DNA from: Dendrophyllia cribrosa
Taxonomy: Eukaryota; Cnidaria; Anthozoa; Scleractinia; Dendrophylliidae
Direction of reading: 5' to 3'
Assembly (NCBI GenBank): GCA_024195265.1
Contig: JAJLRJ010000002.1
Location: 20,491,070-20,555,069 of the forward strand
DNA length: 64,000 bases
The notes under the pieces are model-generated. The model was not told the origin of the DNA. It was given only the letters and a program-made list of their open reading frames with translations, and did not search any database. The position numbers were made by a program, and so were the translations under genes. Positions within the stretch are counted from its first letter, which is position 1; every line of letters begins with the position of its first letter. This document shows positions 1-11,900 of the stretch, piece after piece.

Positions 1-865
1 AGCAGTCTTACAGATATAGATCTAACAAACCCCTTTGATTACTGACCTTACTGATCATTAGATATATTATACATTGTAGTCACCATCGTCTTCTCATTGG
101 CTAAGTGCCTACAGTTAATTCTGGAAATCAGCTCACCCTACAGATTATTCATCAGGTTAATGAATAATCTGCAAAGTGCGCGCACAATTCATTAATTTTC
201 AAGAACAAGACGTTTCCAGTAAACTCGAGCCTTCGGTGTTTTAGAACAGCAGCACTTTCAATGGTAACTTCAAATATGGAGTCACGAAATCCCATGGATC
301 GTTTATATACAGAAAATCACTCAAAAACGAAAAAAGTCGCGGGCGTCAATGGGTTAATATTACTTATCCTTTTTATCCTTTTACTTATCCTTTCATTACT
401 TATCCTTTTAGATTAGTTAAACGGGTGGGCGTGATAAACCAAAGATATTTTTTGGCAATACATGTTAAGATTGCCAAAATGATATTCATAAGCTTACTAC
501 TTTATTTGATAAAATATCATTCCGTTGGCGTTTCTTAAACCACTTATTGAAAGGAACCACAGTTGTTCGTGTTATTATGAATCTTCCGATATTTTAATGT
601 AACTGATCCTAACTTGTTCTATAGTAATGCTTCAAGCAAAGAAATCTACTGATGACCAGCCTCCCAGTTGGCTTGACAGCGGCTTAGTTGGCAAGAGCCT
701 TGCACCGGTATCGCAGGGTTATTGGTCCAGTTACCAAGTTCAAGCCGGAATATTTTAAGATTTCTTTGCAACCGTAAGGGTTATTAAATCACTGCGAGGA
801 CCCTTTAGTGACAGTTCATACTTGCCAAGACCAATAACAGTGCTGTTATCTTTTATATCTTTTAG
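1..865. other. Intron or upstream flank of GPI-protein copy 1
   Basis: No coding exon is visible. From about 450 onward the sequence is homologous to about 22025-22750, the intron before exon 5 of copy 2. It carries the same landmarks (the GACCAGCCTCCCAGTTGG block near 656 and 22537), so this is very probably the equivalent intron of copy 1. Positions 1-450 have no recognisable match in the window. A CTTATCCTTTT-type short repeat lies at 360-410. Confidence 0.5.
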
Positions 866-3260
866 GGCCAAATGGATACACAGTTGAAACAAAGCAGTGT
901 CTGGATTTTGATGGCTCCCCCACTTCTGAAGCCAACGTTACTCTGACTGCTTGTGTTGAAAAGTGCAACGATGATTCCAGGTAAATTATATACAACTTCT
1001 CTATCTCACTATGTCACATTGTTTTGGCACAGCAGTATTGTATGTACTGTTTTAACTAAGCTGTCCGTCCTTACTTTGTTCTGCGTCCATTGTAATCTAG
1101 TTTAATCCGGTGTATAAAACGTCTAGCACCGCGACTGGCCCATGATTCTCCCGGAGTAAATTTTCAACCAGTCTGAAACCAAACTAAAATAAGTCGTTAT
1201 TTGTCAAACGCCCTTTTTCCCAAGCTGTTCATGGCGTTGTATTTTACTGAGTGCTTCTTCTATGATCTGGAATTCGTTTAACATAACGTAAAACCTAACT
1301 GTGTGATAGAAAATATATTTGCCTGATGTTGTGGAGAGGTCAAGGGGCCTATTATAACTTTGTTGCTCATCAGAACTGTTCAGGCGAAAAGTCTCTATTG
1401 CATTCCCATTTGGGTCACTCTTTTAGCACATATCTGACGTAATATGCCAGTAATTTTAGATGTAGTTTTCCTGATCAGTCAGACCACTAAAATGACAGTG
1501 ACTTATGGTAGAAATTATCACTCATGCTCAGAGTGGCATGAGTTAAGGTTTGCCCTCATAGTTTCATAGGTTCATAGCTTTGCCATATACACTTACGGTT
1601 TCTTGACTTCCGGCTACTCTCACTTTCGGTTCTAAACAATAACGTTAGCAAACCCAGGACACCGTCTCCTACAACCCTTGTCAAATTGCTAATGTCACGT
1701 TAGGTATATATCACACTCAGAAGAATCACTACTGGCTTCCTTGTGGTATAGCCTTTATTTATTAAACATTCAAGAGTAACAACGTGGTTTCCAGGAATAA
1801 TGACTGAATGCAACTCTTCTCCATGTCGGACATCTTCTTATCTTGTTCAAAATATACCATAAAACTTTCTAACGCACGCGCATGAGTATAGGCTACTTGG
1901 AGCCTCTTGTTTAACAAACAACGGATGAAAAAATTATGATTCAGCTATTCAAGCAATACACCTTTTGTGCAGTATTTCTTCGAGCTCCGCAGGGGCGAGA
2001 AAAAATGCGAGCAATGAGTAAAATATCCGGACGTATTATCTGTTAAACCATCGAATAAGGAATTTATTATTTGACTGAAAGATCCTTTTATATCGGGATA
2101 CTAAGGTGTAATACGACAATCTACTGTGCAATACGACAATCTACTGTGCAATACGACAATCTACTGTGCAATACGACAATCTACTGTGCAATACGACAAT
2201 CTACTGTGCAATACGACAATCTACTGTGCAATATGCTCGGATATTTTGCGTGTTCTCTTTTCTTTATAAGGTAAAATGACGTCACAGTCGAATAATAAAA
2301 AAGATTTCTATATTTGATGACGGATAACAATTCTTTTTAACGACAGAGATATAACATGGACGGTACAAGTCATGCATATATTATTAATACCGTCAGATGC
2401 ATTATAATGACCAATTTTAGTGTGAACTTTATTGGGCAAAAAGTCAATTATATCTTAGTTTTCGGATACTTCATTTGTTGGGAAGTTTTCGGGTTTGGTC
2501 CAAAAAGTGATAGCCCTAAATTTTAATATAACTAAAACGTGATAAGAGAAACAAAATATGAAATTATAAAACGTTATGTCATTTCATTTTTCATTCCGTT
2601 TAGAAGAATTAATTTCGCGTCTACGATTATTATAACCAATTTCGGCAACAAGTGAGCACGCAGGCGCCTATCTTGCTAAATTTGGGTTTCCATAAAGTAG
2701 CTTAATTTCGATATTCAGCGTTCCGTAAACTACGTAAACGTAATTTATTTTGTTCAAACGTGCACGTGCGTTCCAGATAGAATTGGAAATTAGAATGTCG
2801 ATTTTTGAGAAGAAGAGAAAACCGGAGTCCCCAGAGAAAAACCTCTCGGAGCAGGGAGAGAACCAATAACAAACTCAACCCACATATGACCCCGGGACCG
2901 AGGATCGAGCCCTGGCTACATTGGTGGGAGGCGAGTGCTCTCATCACTACGCCATCCCTGCTCTCTGAGCATTTAATACTCACTACTCACTATATTCTTT
3001 TCCTATTCAGCTGCAAATCGTTTGATTATGGACGTGGATACAACAAGGATGGTTCATTCCAAAGTGAGCTTTACATGAAGGGTGTTGGCCAATGCAAACG
3101 TTGGAATGCAGACCAAACTTCTTATAATTTGAAGTCGTGTTCGTATGACTACTTTGAGAAGGATCCAGAGCCGCCGAAGGGAAGCGCAGCAAGTTTTGTA
3201 CCGTTTGCGTTCTTACTGAGCCTGTCAGTTGGGATAACCATGATTAATGTCGTGATGTAA
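866..3260 (+). CDS. 3' end of GPI-anchored FN3/PAN-like secreted protein, copy 1
   Basis: Two exons are visible: 866-980 (115 nt) and 3011-3260 (250 nt, stop TAA). Both have AG acceptors and the first has a GT donor. The sizes and phases equal exons 5 and 6 of the complete paralogue at 5907-24064. They encode a Cys-rich segment with PAN/apple-like spacing, then a proline-containing linker and a hydrophobic C-terminal tail ending directly at the stop, which is typical of a GPI-anchor signal. The frame is open and differs from copy 2 by only a few residues, so it looks functional. Upstream exons must lie left of the window. The ligand and role are unknown; cell-surface recognition or adhesion is inferred from architecture. 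Confidence 0.72.
981..3010. other. Intron between the last two exons of copy 1
   Basis: Homologous to 22866-23814 of copy 2, but about 1 kb longer. The extra sequence is mainly one block at about 1213-2083, absent from copy 2, plus a 20-bp tandem array at 2106-2234. No gene is seen inside. Confidence 0.6.
2106..2234 (+). repeat. 20-bp tandem repeat, about 6.5 copies
   Basis: Unit GTGCAATACGACAATCTACT repeats with a perfect 20-bp period; the first copy has GTGTA. The duplicated intron of copy 2 has a single unit near 23121-23145, so the array expanded after, or contracted since, the duplication. The 67-codon frame over it is an artefact of the repeat. Confidence 0.95.
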
Positions 3261-3315
3261 TTGTCAAAAACCATCTTTTTTTTTAGTTAGCATTTTGCAC
3301 CTAATGAACAGTTAA

Positions 3316-3540
3316 AGGGGCAGTATCACGAGGTCGAAACTTGAAAACGTCGGCCCAGTTTTCAAGTTTGATTCCGCAAATTCAAAAAGGCCGTCGAGAA
3401 GTGGAGGTATTTGTTGAATCAAAAAATCCGTTTTGATAGCCGGAAGAAAGAAAAAAATCACTTTTAACAGTGATATGTCCAAAATTCCGGTGCAAGAATA
3501 GTGAACAGTGCCGCGCGTGGAACCTCGTGATACTATCCCT
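3316..3540. mobile_element. MITE with TTAA duplication (piggyBac-like), 225 bp
   Basis: Terminal inverted repeats begin AGGGGCAGTATCACGAGG and end CCTCGTGATACTATCCCT. TTAA flanks both sides (3312-3315 and 3541-3544). The paralogous 3' UTR of copy 2 reads straight through ATTAAGCCTGAATT with no insert (24116-24130), which gives an empty site. TTAA targets are characteristic of piggyBac-type transposition. No coding capacity. Confidence 0.85.
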
Positions 3541-4345
3541 TTAAGCCTGAATTACACCGGGATAAAACATTGTTTCTCGGGACATTATTTAGTTAGCATT
3601 TTGCACCTATTGAACTGTTAACATCGAGGGAACTTTTTAGTTATGAGATTAAACACTTGACATCTTCAAATCTACCTTGCTTTGCCAGTCCTTTATCGAA
3701 CTTTAAAATGAAAAACAAAAAACAGCTGAAACTAACGGAAAAGAAGTGAAGAAGCGGTCAAAGTTTCAGACGTAACAGCGGATTAGAGGTGGTTTAACTT
3801 CCACCATCATTCATCTTAGCATGGGCGTACCGTAGAGAAGATAAAAGGAAAATAAATCGAGGGAATATTCGAGAATGTTCTTTTATGACTTCGTAATTAC
3901 GCGAAATTAACTTCGTTCCCAGTTTTACTCTTTTCCTCGATCCCCCGAGGGAGAAAAGGAGGGAAATCTTCAGAGAGTTAACAAAGGCACTGCATCCTTG
4001 CTTTAATTTAATTTATTTTCCTATTTCAGCTGTTCCAGTGCTATTTACTATACCGTACATAGACTGGTAGACTAAACCTGATTTTCAGCGCCAATACAGT
4101 TTAATTCATAATTATTAAAAAGCGAAAAATTATAGCTCCACGTACTACATTCACATCTCGGTCAGAAGAATAAACGTTTTGTTCGAAAAAGGCTGTTCAA
4201 TCACTAGCCGTTATTTTTGACTTTGCATGATTGCCCTCGTAACATATTATAAACACTGCCAGTAGTTTAGGTACCCAAAGTTAATCGAGTTTCATGAGCT
4301 TAGTCAGCTAAGGCGCTAACAATTACACTTTTGTTATGTTATGGT

Positions 4346-4351
4346 AATAAA
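4346..4351 (+). promoter_or_regulatory. Polyadenylation signal, copy 1
   Basis: AATAAA followed by GACATCTTGAAAG. The same context occurs 3' of copy 2 (24879) and copy 3 (29422), so it is likely the shared poly(A) signal of this tandem family. Confidence 0.6.
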
Positions 4352-4654
4352 GACATCTTGAAAGATGAATTTAGAAGTGTCTTTCTGTACTAAGGTATAG
4401 AAGAGGAATTATTCACGGTGTTTGTCTGTTTTGTAGAAACACGAATAGAAGTTTGAATAAACGAAAATATGGCTGCTATAGAAAAACGAGTTATGGTTGA
4501 CTGTTTCCCCTGCCACCGGCTAACATACATTCTAGATAACATGGAGAAAACATTCTGGATAAAGCCGGCACAAGCTATTCAGCCTGAGGTTCGGTCGACG
4601 TGACGATGCCGGTTTTCTACCTTCTTTGGAAAATCAATAACTTTCTAGAAGGAA

Positions 4655-4957
4655 AAAGAAAACGGCACTGATTTTCTGATCATTTCATGGGATTTCCAAG
4701 CAGAGGCAAATTAAAGCATGATCTATCTCAGGTCCTACTTCGATCAAGGCCATGACACAACGTGTGCATGTCCAACACAGCCATTCTGCGATGGCGCAAA
4801 ATGCACCTATTTTAGCGCACCTTAATCAGAACAGAAACTCTCCCATGTTAAACCTTCAATCCGGGATACTTGTTCTCATTTCATTTTAAATCAGTCTGGA
4901 TTTTGAGACGCTTGTCAGCTATAAACTGGGAGCTTGCATTACATACATGTAGCAAAG
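4655..4957 (+). pseudogene. Decayed exon-2 fragment of the FN3/PAN family
   Basis: Closely resembles exon 2 of copy 2 around 10200-10540 (shared TTTCATGGGATTTCCAAGCA block), but has an early in-frame TAA (GCAAATTAAAGC) and several indels. The same relic sits in the equivalent place after copy 2 (25220-25556), so it predates the ~4.5-kb duplication. Confidence 0.75.
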
Positions 4958-4959
4958 CT

Positions 4960-5079
4960 GGGGTCAGTTTAATAAAATTTTTACAAGTGTAATTTACAAG
5001 CGTAGCCATTGTTTCAGAGGTTGAAAACAATAGCTACACTTGTAAATTTCAAGTGTAAAAGTTTTATTAAATCGACCCC
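4960..5079. mobile_element. Palindromic MITE, about 120 bp
   Basis: TIRs GGGGTCAGTTTAATAAAA and TTTTATTAAATCGACCCC. The whole element folds back on itself (inner arms around TTACAAGCGTAGC and GCTACACTTGTAA). No coding capacity. It truncates the decayed exon-2 relic. Confidence 0.85.
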
Positions 5080-5906
5080 TGGACTGGACTCTTATGGTAC
5101 ATAATGTAAACAGACAAATGTTTCTTACACATGCGCATGACAAACATTTTCCGTCATTTGGTCTTATTGGTGTATAAGTCAGTCCTGTATTTCTCCCATC
5201 GAGGTGAACGTTGCTTTTACACACAGCATACAACTTGAGGCCGAATTTGTCGCGATTCTGAAAAACTAAGAGCTATTTTTAATCAGAGTTCTTTCGAGGC
5301 AAAAATGCCAAACATTGATCTCTCGCGCTGGTAAGCATATTGTCAATTTATTCCCCTTTTTACTGCCGATTCTTTACAATGCCTGTGTCGGAGCAGTCCT
5401 CGCTGCCTGTGGTGAGTAATTTCAAGACTTTTTTAAAGAAAGAACAATAGAAACACACGGCAAAACGGCGTCGTTACTACAGCCCATCGGATTTTAAAAA
5501 AAATTTGGACTTCGGGACTGGACTTCAAATGTAACAGAAATAATCCACGGCTTGGAAAGAAATAGACGAGTGTGGATTTGATCAGGAATCAATAAATTAA
5601 ATATTAAAAGCGAGTACAGAAAAATTGGTAACTTCAATCAACGCGTCTTAGAGTTTCATGCGCATGAGTATAGGCTACGTGTAGCCTCTTGTTTAAATTC
5701 ATTTTTCACGCCGACCGCATTAAAACAATAGCAAAGCGCACAAATGACGTCAGAACTCATGTTTGTCTGAGTTTATAATTTATTCTTGTTTATTCTTGCA
5801 TTTCTGACAATAGAAATTCGTTATTAGAAATCCCCTGAGAGTCACTTTTGGTTTGTTTGTCTGAGTTTTAGTTCTATAAATAGTAATTGTGCGCTTCGCT
5901 ATTAAC

Positions 5907-5988
5907 ATGGCGGTGTCTTACCACTACTTCGCGTTTGCTGCTTTTGCTGCCATAATTTTGTTTCTTCACCTACCTCAGTTGACATCAG
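5907..5988 (+). CDS. Copy 2 exon 1: signal peptide
   Basis: ATG at 5907 in context AACATGG, with 27 codons plus one base before the donor CAG|GTCAGT. The product is a short leader with a long Phe/Ala/Ile/Leu core. This start is chosen because it is the only ATG giving a leader that splices in phase 1 into the exon at 10164. Confidence 0.78.
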
Positions 5989-8900
5989 GTCAGTTAACTT
6001 TGTGATTTTCGATTACTTGACACGGTGTAGGTTATGGGGTTATGTAGGCCTGTAGGTTAACTAGTATGTAGGTTATGAAGTGAGATCCCGATTTTTCGAA
6101 CTTCCCGATTATTTGAACCAAAACTCGTTTCCCTTGGATTTGGTTTCAGTCGATGCCATCTTCGATTTTTTGAACTCTCGAAATTTCCTTTTCCCACTGT
6201 ACTGCTCGCGAAGGATTTAGGATGCTCGTAGTTATTGAGTGGCTGTTAAAAAGTCTCATTGTAATGAATTAGCTAATAGGAAACCAAACGCTCAATCGAG
6301 GCCTTTATTTTATTGTTTGAAAACCCTTAAAAAAGAGCAATCACTGCTACTGAGAAAAGGGAATGTATACTGCAATCACTGAAGCGTACTATGGTTATAT
6401 CGAGTTCCTATTTACGACTGCTCGATCGACAACAAGATGGGTTCAGCTCGAACTGTAAGCCTGAGTGTTTGTTGCATACCGTCCGTGTGAAGTCACTTGG
6501 TTGAACACAGTTATTACAGAATTACGGAACAGAAAACTGAAAAATGCCACCCAGGCTATTTAGAGTTCTGTGCGTCGCCTGATACGAAAACCCAAAACCT
6601 CGGTGGGACAAAATGGGAACGTACTTCCCAACCAAATGTAGTCGCACAGACCTATGGGGATTAAAGGTGAAGTACAGCCATAGACGTCTAGCGAATAATT
6701 ATAAAAATACCAAAAGTTGATCGAGAAACAGTTCGAGAGCTGAGATGAATAAATTACAACCATCCAAGCCTTATAGACTTTACATCAAACAATAGGAAAA
6801 CATTTACATTCTCTGTCACTGCCACTTGCAGTTTAGTAACGCCGAATGTAAATATATATCTATGCACGCTAGGTCTATGTTCGTTGTTTTTAAACTAAAT
6901 TTGGAAAACCGGTTATAATTATATGTCAAACTGAGAGCATAAAACGGGCTACATGTACTATAATTTAGGTGAAACATGGTGGACGTTATTGAGACGAAGG
7001 AGTGAATGAAACATGTGAATAATACATAACGTCGGTACTCCATTTCTTACAACCTGCAACCGCAGAAGCCGCAGAATTCGGGCATCTTATCCAGCTGTTT
7101 TATAATTAACATACCGCGATTTTGTGAATATACTGTGTAATTTGGAATCCATAATGTTTCTACTGCACTGTATAGTTGACTGTCATCTGATAAACCTGAT
7201 AAACCTGGGTATTTATCAGACATAACATTTGAAGTAACGGTTGATAATTATTAAGCAAACTCATAAAGAAAGAAAGAAATAAGAAAGATTAAAAGCCCCT
7301 GACGTTATTACTAATTGAACCAAATCTGAACGTTCGATTAATCGAACTAATCGAATTTAATTAATCGAACCCAATCGCGCGATTGGGTTCGATTGAGTTC
7401 GGTAATCGAACACAATCGAAATGTTTGAGCAATCGAACGCATTCGCACGTTCGAGTGCGTTCGATTAGTTCGGTGAAGTACGATTAAGTTCGATTTCGTT
7501 CGATTTGGGGAGTGATTGATAAACGACGGTCGACGGCTTTGGATTCACGGTCAGATTGCATTCGATTCGGGTTCGACTGGAAATAGGGGGTGAGAATAAC
7601 GGGTTAATACGAGTCCCAAGCTAGTTAATCGGCATTCATTCGTAGCTGTTACAAAGACAGACTGTTTAAATATCATGTGGTATTTGGGGTGAATTTAGAT
7701 TTTTCGATTGAGTTCGATTGGGTTCGATTAGTTCGGAAATCGAACGCAATCGAACTCTCTCACACAAATTTTTGGGTTCGATTGTGTTCGATTATCGCAC
7801 TAATTGAACCCAATCGTTCGATTAAGTTCGATTGATTTCGATTACCGAACAGTTCGATTAGTAACGTCAGGAAAGCCATGCGGGTCAAACGGTGCATGAT
7901 AATCGATGATCAAGTCGAAACGCGCGCCCTCGTTTGACCACCAACTATCATGCACTGTCATCTACTATCACGCGCTATCATTCATTTGAACATTTTCATC
8001 AAAATTTTCATGGTAGTTTTTATGATAGTTTGATCGTTTGACCACATGCATGATAGTTAGATATAGGTCTGGGGTCGCACTTGGCAATTTTTTGCGATAA
8101 TTTGATTTCTTTGCGGTAAAAATCTGTCAACAAAACACTTTTCCTAGTGCGACCCTAACTTTTTCGGTTTGCAAAATTTTTGAAAATCGGCAGAAATATC
8201 AAAGACGTGGGGCAGGCAGATTTCAGAAAAGTTGAGATCAACAATGGGAATCACAGCGGTAACTGTCAACGCTTGTCAGTGAAAGACAAAACAGAACATT
8301 TGCACGCGAGATTTGCTTCAGTTCACGCTCCGCCAGTGGATTTTAAACCTTACAATCATTTGCAATTAACCGCTTATTTCGATGATAACGCCGAATATCC
8401 TCAACATTTACCGTAAATCCTCTATTAAGTCCCCCCCCCCCCCCCCTCTCAAATAAGCCTCCCCTTTTTTGTAGCAAGAAATTCATTAAGCCCCCTCTCT
8501 TTTAAGCCCCCACCCTTTTCCTTCACAACCCAGACAATCAAAAAGTTAACGGCTGACTGCAGAGGATTTACGGTATATCCCTGTATGTCGAGTGGTAACC
8601 AATTTTACGGTCAAACCCAGGCGAACCCTTCGCAAGCGAGCACTTCGCAAGCGGGCACTTCGCAGGCGGGCACTTTATAAGCGGGTACTTCAAGCGAGCA
8701 CTTTGCAAAAGAGCACTTCGTTTAATTCATCTTCATCGTCTTCTCCTTAGCCTGACGAGCCAAGTGGACGTCAGATGAAGAGAACCCGGGGGGGGGGGGG
8801 GGGGGGGGGGGGGGTACTCGCTACAATGGGCTATACGGGGATGCTCCGCCCGAAAGGGGTACCTTTTTGAGGCTGGAGGTATATGAAAGGGTCGGGATTT

Positions 8901-11900
8901 CACGAGTTGAAGTATATGAAAGGGTAGGGATTTCACGAAGAATAGGAAAGGGTAGCGAAAACACGAGTTGAAGTATAAAAAACGTAAGGAAAACTGTGAT
9001 TAAGTATTATAAAAAGCGCCTTTCAAAATACATCGAACAGACGCACGTAAAGGCTATATGAAAGGGGTACCATTTTCAATGAAAGGTATATGAAAGGGGT
9101 ACCTTTTCTATCAAAAACGGTATATGAAAGGGTAAGGGTTTGGACCTCGGGGCGGAGTATCCCCGTACAAAATTTTGTTGAGTACCCCCCCCCCCCCCCC
9201 CCCCCCCCCCCCGCCGAGGAAGAGAAATTGCTGATCAACTTGTGGGCTAGTCTCCCACGCAGCCGTTATCTTGTTTCGTCACGCAACACTCCTCCCCACT
9301 AACGGCTGCTCAAACACGTATAAACACGTATTTGGTCTACTTCAATTGCGTGATGTGTCATAAGATTGACAATCTTTCCACCAGTGCGACCCTACTCACT
9401 GCTGACTTAAGTTTTTCTTTCCGGTTGCGTTTTGAATTTTTTGTGGTGTTTTTGCCGGCAAAGATGAATTTGCCCAAGTGCGACCCATGCCATAACATAC
9501 TTTATTGAATCGTTCCCAAGGGACTTTACAGAATCTTTTGTTGATGATAGTTTTTCAGTCAGCCGCTGCCACCTAGAGTATCGGAGTCAACCAAGAGTAT
9601 CCTGTTGGCTTTACCAAGGTCGAGCCAAAAGGTTGTTTATTCGTCGTACAATAGTAGTTGAGAGTCAAACGAGAAGTCATTGGGTGACTGCTCGCGTGAC
9701 GTTTGACCAACTATCATGGGCTATCACGCACCGTTTGACCGGTAGCATGATAGTCAACGATAGTAGATGATAGTAGATGATAGTTTGAGATAAAAACTCT
9801 ATCATCGACTATCATGCGCCGTTCGACCAGGATGATCGGCATGTCACGAACATGGGACAAAGGAAAAATTACAGTCGGAAAATTTAATTTTTTTGTTTGT
9901 CCCCTGCTCATGATATATGTATGCTAAACATTACTGCACAAAGTCAGTGTTCTACTGTTTTGAAGGAGTGCTGCTTGTTACAAACGTTGAACACCCAAGC
10001 CAACCAAAATGTTGGTCTATAATACAGCAAGAAAACGGCCCAATCAACCGAAAGCGGTTGGTGTATAGAATACGACAAACCGGTCATTTTAGTATGCCCC
10101 AATTGGAATCGAATTATGCACTAAAAATAAAACTAATACTCATTAAATATTACTTTTTGATAGGTCTTCATTCGCCCATTAATGTAAAAGCGGAAGCGGT
10201 AAATGGCAACGATTTTCTTATCATTTCATGGGATTTCCAAGCAGAGGCAAATTATAGCAAGATCTATCTCAGGTCCTACTTACACTATCCTCTTCTGAAA
10301 GCTCATGACACATGGTCTGTAGGTCCAACACAGCCATTCTGCGATGGCCCAAAATGCAGCTTTTGTTTTCCGGATCTGAAAACAAATTCTGCATGTATAG
10401 CCTTCAATCCGGGATACTTTTTGGACATTTACGTCGACTTGGGTTTTGATATGCTCGTCAGTTACAAAGTGGGAGCCTGCAGTACCAATGAAGCGAGTAG
10501 CTGTCTGGATAGCATGTGGAAAAACTACACTATTCCTCCAGGAGGTGAGTGAATGTTAGATTAATTTAACCAGACTGAAGTGCCATTCCAACCATCATTC
10601 CCAACAAAGTATTTTGGCAAACATTGAGAGAAATACAGATTGGAGCAAAGAAATATGTTTTATCCTTATTAATCAAGGTGTTTTTGAGGGTTAAACTTTC
10701 TACTTAGATTAAACATTAAGCTAGAAAGAGTTTGAGATTTGCCTCTGAAAGAGATGGAAATGGTCCGGGATCTGCCTCGTCCTCGGGCGCCAATAAAGCG
10801 CGGGAAAACAGGGAGCGCTGGGTGTCGAGTGCTGGGACAGTCGTGCGACGATGGATGTCCGAGATAGAGTGCTTCCGACCTCTCGATAAACCATCGTCCT
10901 TTTCATCTTAAGCCCCGCCAATGCTAATCGCTAACTAAACAACTCAAAGGTAGTGAAACGACTTTTATGTGTAAAATAACCAACTGCTGAATCAGATATG
11001 ATTTACTGTAGTTATAATTCTTTGAAATAAAGACTTTTCCAAACGAACTCGTGGAACGATGTAACCACAGGCAGCCCAACCGTGGTGTGTACACAGTAAT
11101 GAAATATAGGTAAAAATACGATTTGTCACGGAATTGAGAAGCGATAGAAAAATCGAAAATATTACACAATAAAGACTTCTTACCTTTACTTTATTGTCCC
11201 TTGATGTGTCCTAACCGGTTTAAATGCATTTTTACCACTTTGTCACTCGCCCCACTATCCACTATAAAAGAAGGGAAGGCTGGCGACTGGAAAAGCGAAG
11301 CTCAACGCGAAAAAGCCAATAAAATTACAATAAATGAACTTATCCGCTCCAAATTGCGAGCAGCAGGACCGTACACAACGTAGTTACCTATCCATTGCTC
11401 TCTGGTTTCCAAATTTCATCGCAACCGCCCGAGAATCGCTCATTTCCCAGCTCAAACTTGACCATTTCGCTTCGCCATTATGCGTGCAACCGACGGATCG
11501 TCCACCAGATTCAAAAGTGTAGCTTGGCGTCCGCGCCTGATTAACAAAATAACACTTCATCGGGGGAGGGGCGGTACTATTGCTCTATATGCAAATCAAC
11601 ACGGCGCGAGGATCCAGTGCGTTCCATTTGACCGGATAGTCCAGTCAATCTATGAGATTTTATAGGGGAAGATCAAACTAATTGCAACAAAATGTTTTTC
11701 ACTGTTCTAGTGTTAAGAGTAGCTATATAAACAACATACTGAAAATTCCACAAAATTCGCTTGGTGGAACATGATAAAAATTGGGTTTGAAAATGTATTG
11801 GTTGTACCACAGGGTACCCACGCCGTACAAAAGCGATAATCAACTAGATATTAGCTATTTTAGGTTTTTGGCATACCTAGTTGGTTTCGTTTCAGTAATG

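Larger units (their letters stand above)
4352..5906. other. Intergenic region between copy 1 and copy 2
   Basis: Contains a decayed exon-2 copy (about 4655-4957) and a 120-bp palindromic MITE (4960-5079). Both are listed separately. The last ~200 bp before the start codon at 5907 presumably hold the promoter of copy 2; no clear TATA box was identified. Confidence 0.5.
7883..9831. mobile_element. ATGATAGT-rich inverted-repeat element (outer of three nested)
   Basis: The left end reads GGTCAAACGGTGCATGATAA and the right end is its approximate complement (ATCATGCGCCGTTCGACCAG). Both ends carry repeated CTATCATC / GATGATAG motifs. The middle is occupied by a second TIR element (8072-9486), which holds a third (8788-9212). 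The 78- and 65-codon frames here are chance. Confidence 0.7.
5989..10163. other. Intron 1 of copy 2
   Basis: 4.2-kb phase-1 intron. The first 1.3 kb shows no recognisable structure; the remainder is mostly the nested repeat elements listed separately. Confidence 0.65.

Noticed and set aside
9023..9302. Overlapping 70-71-codon frames on both strands with proline or glycine runs
   Set aside because: They are translations of the C28 and flanking repeat of a G/C-tract element.
9917..10163. N-terminal extension of the exon-2 frame from an ATG at 9917
   Set aside because: The AG acceptor at 10162-10163 in phase with the signal-peptide exon explains the coding part; the extension has no protein-like character.
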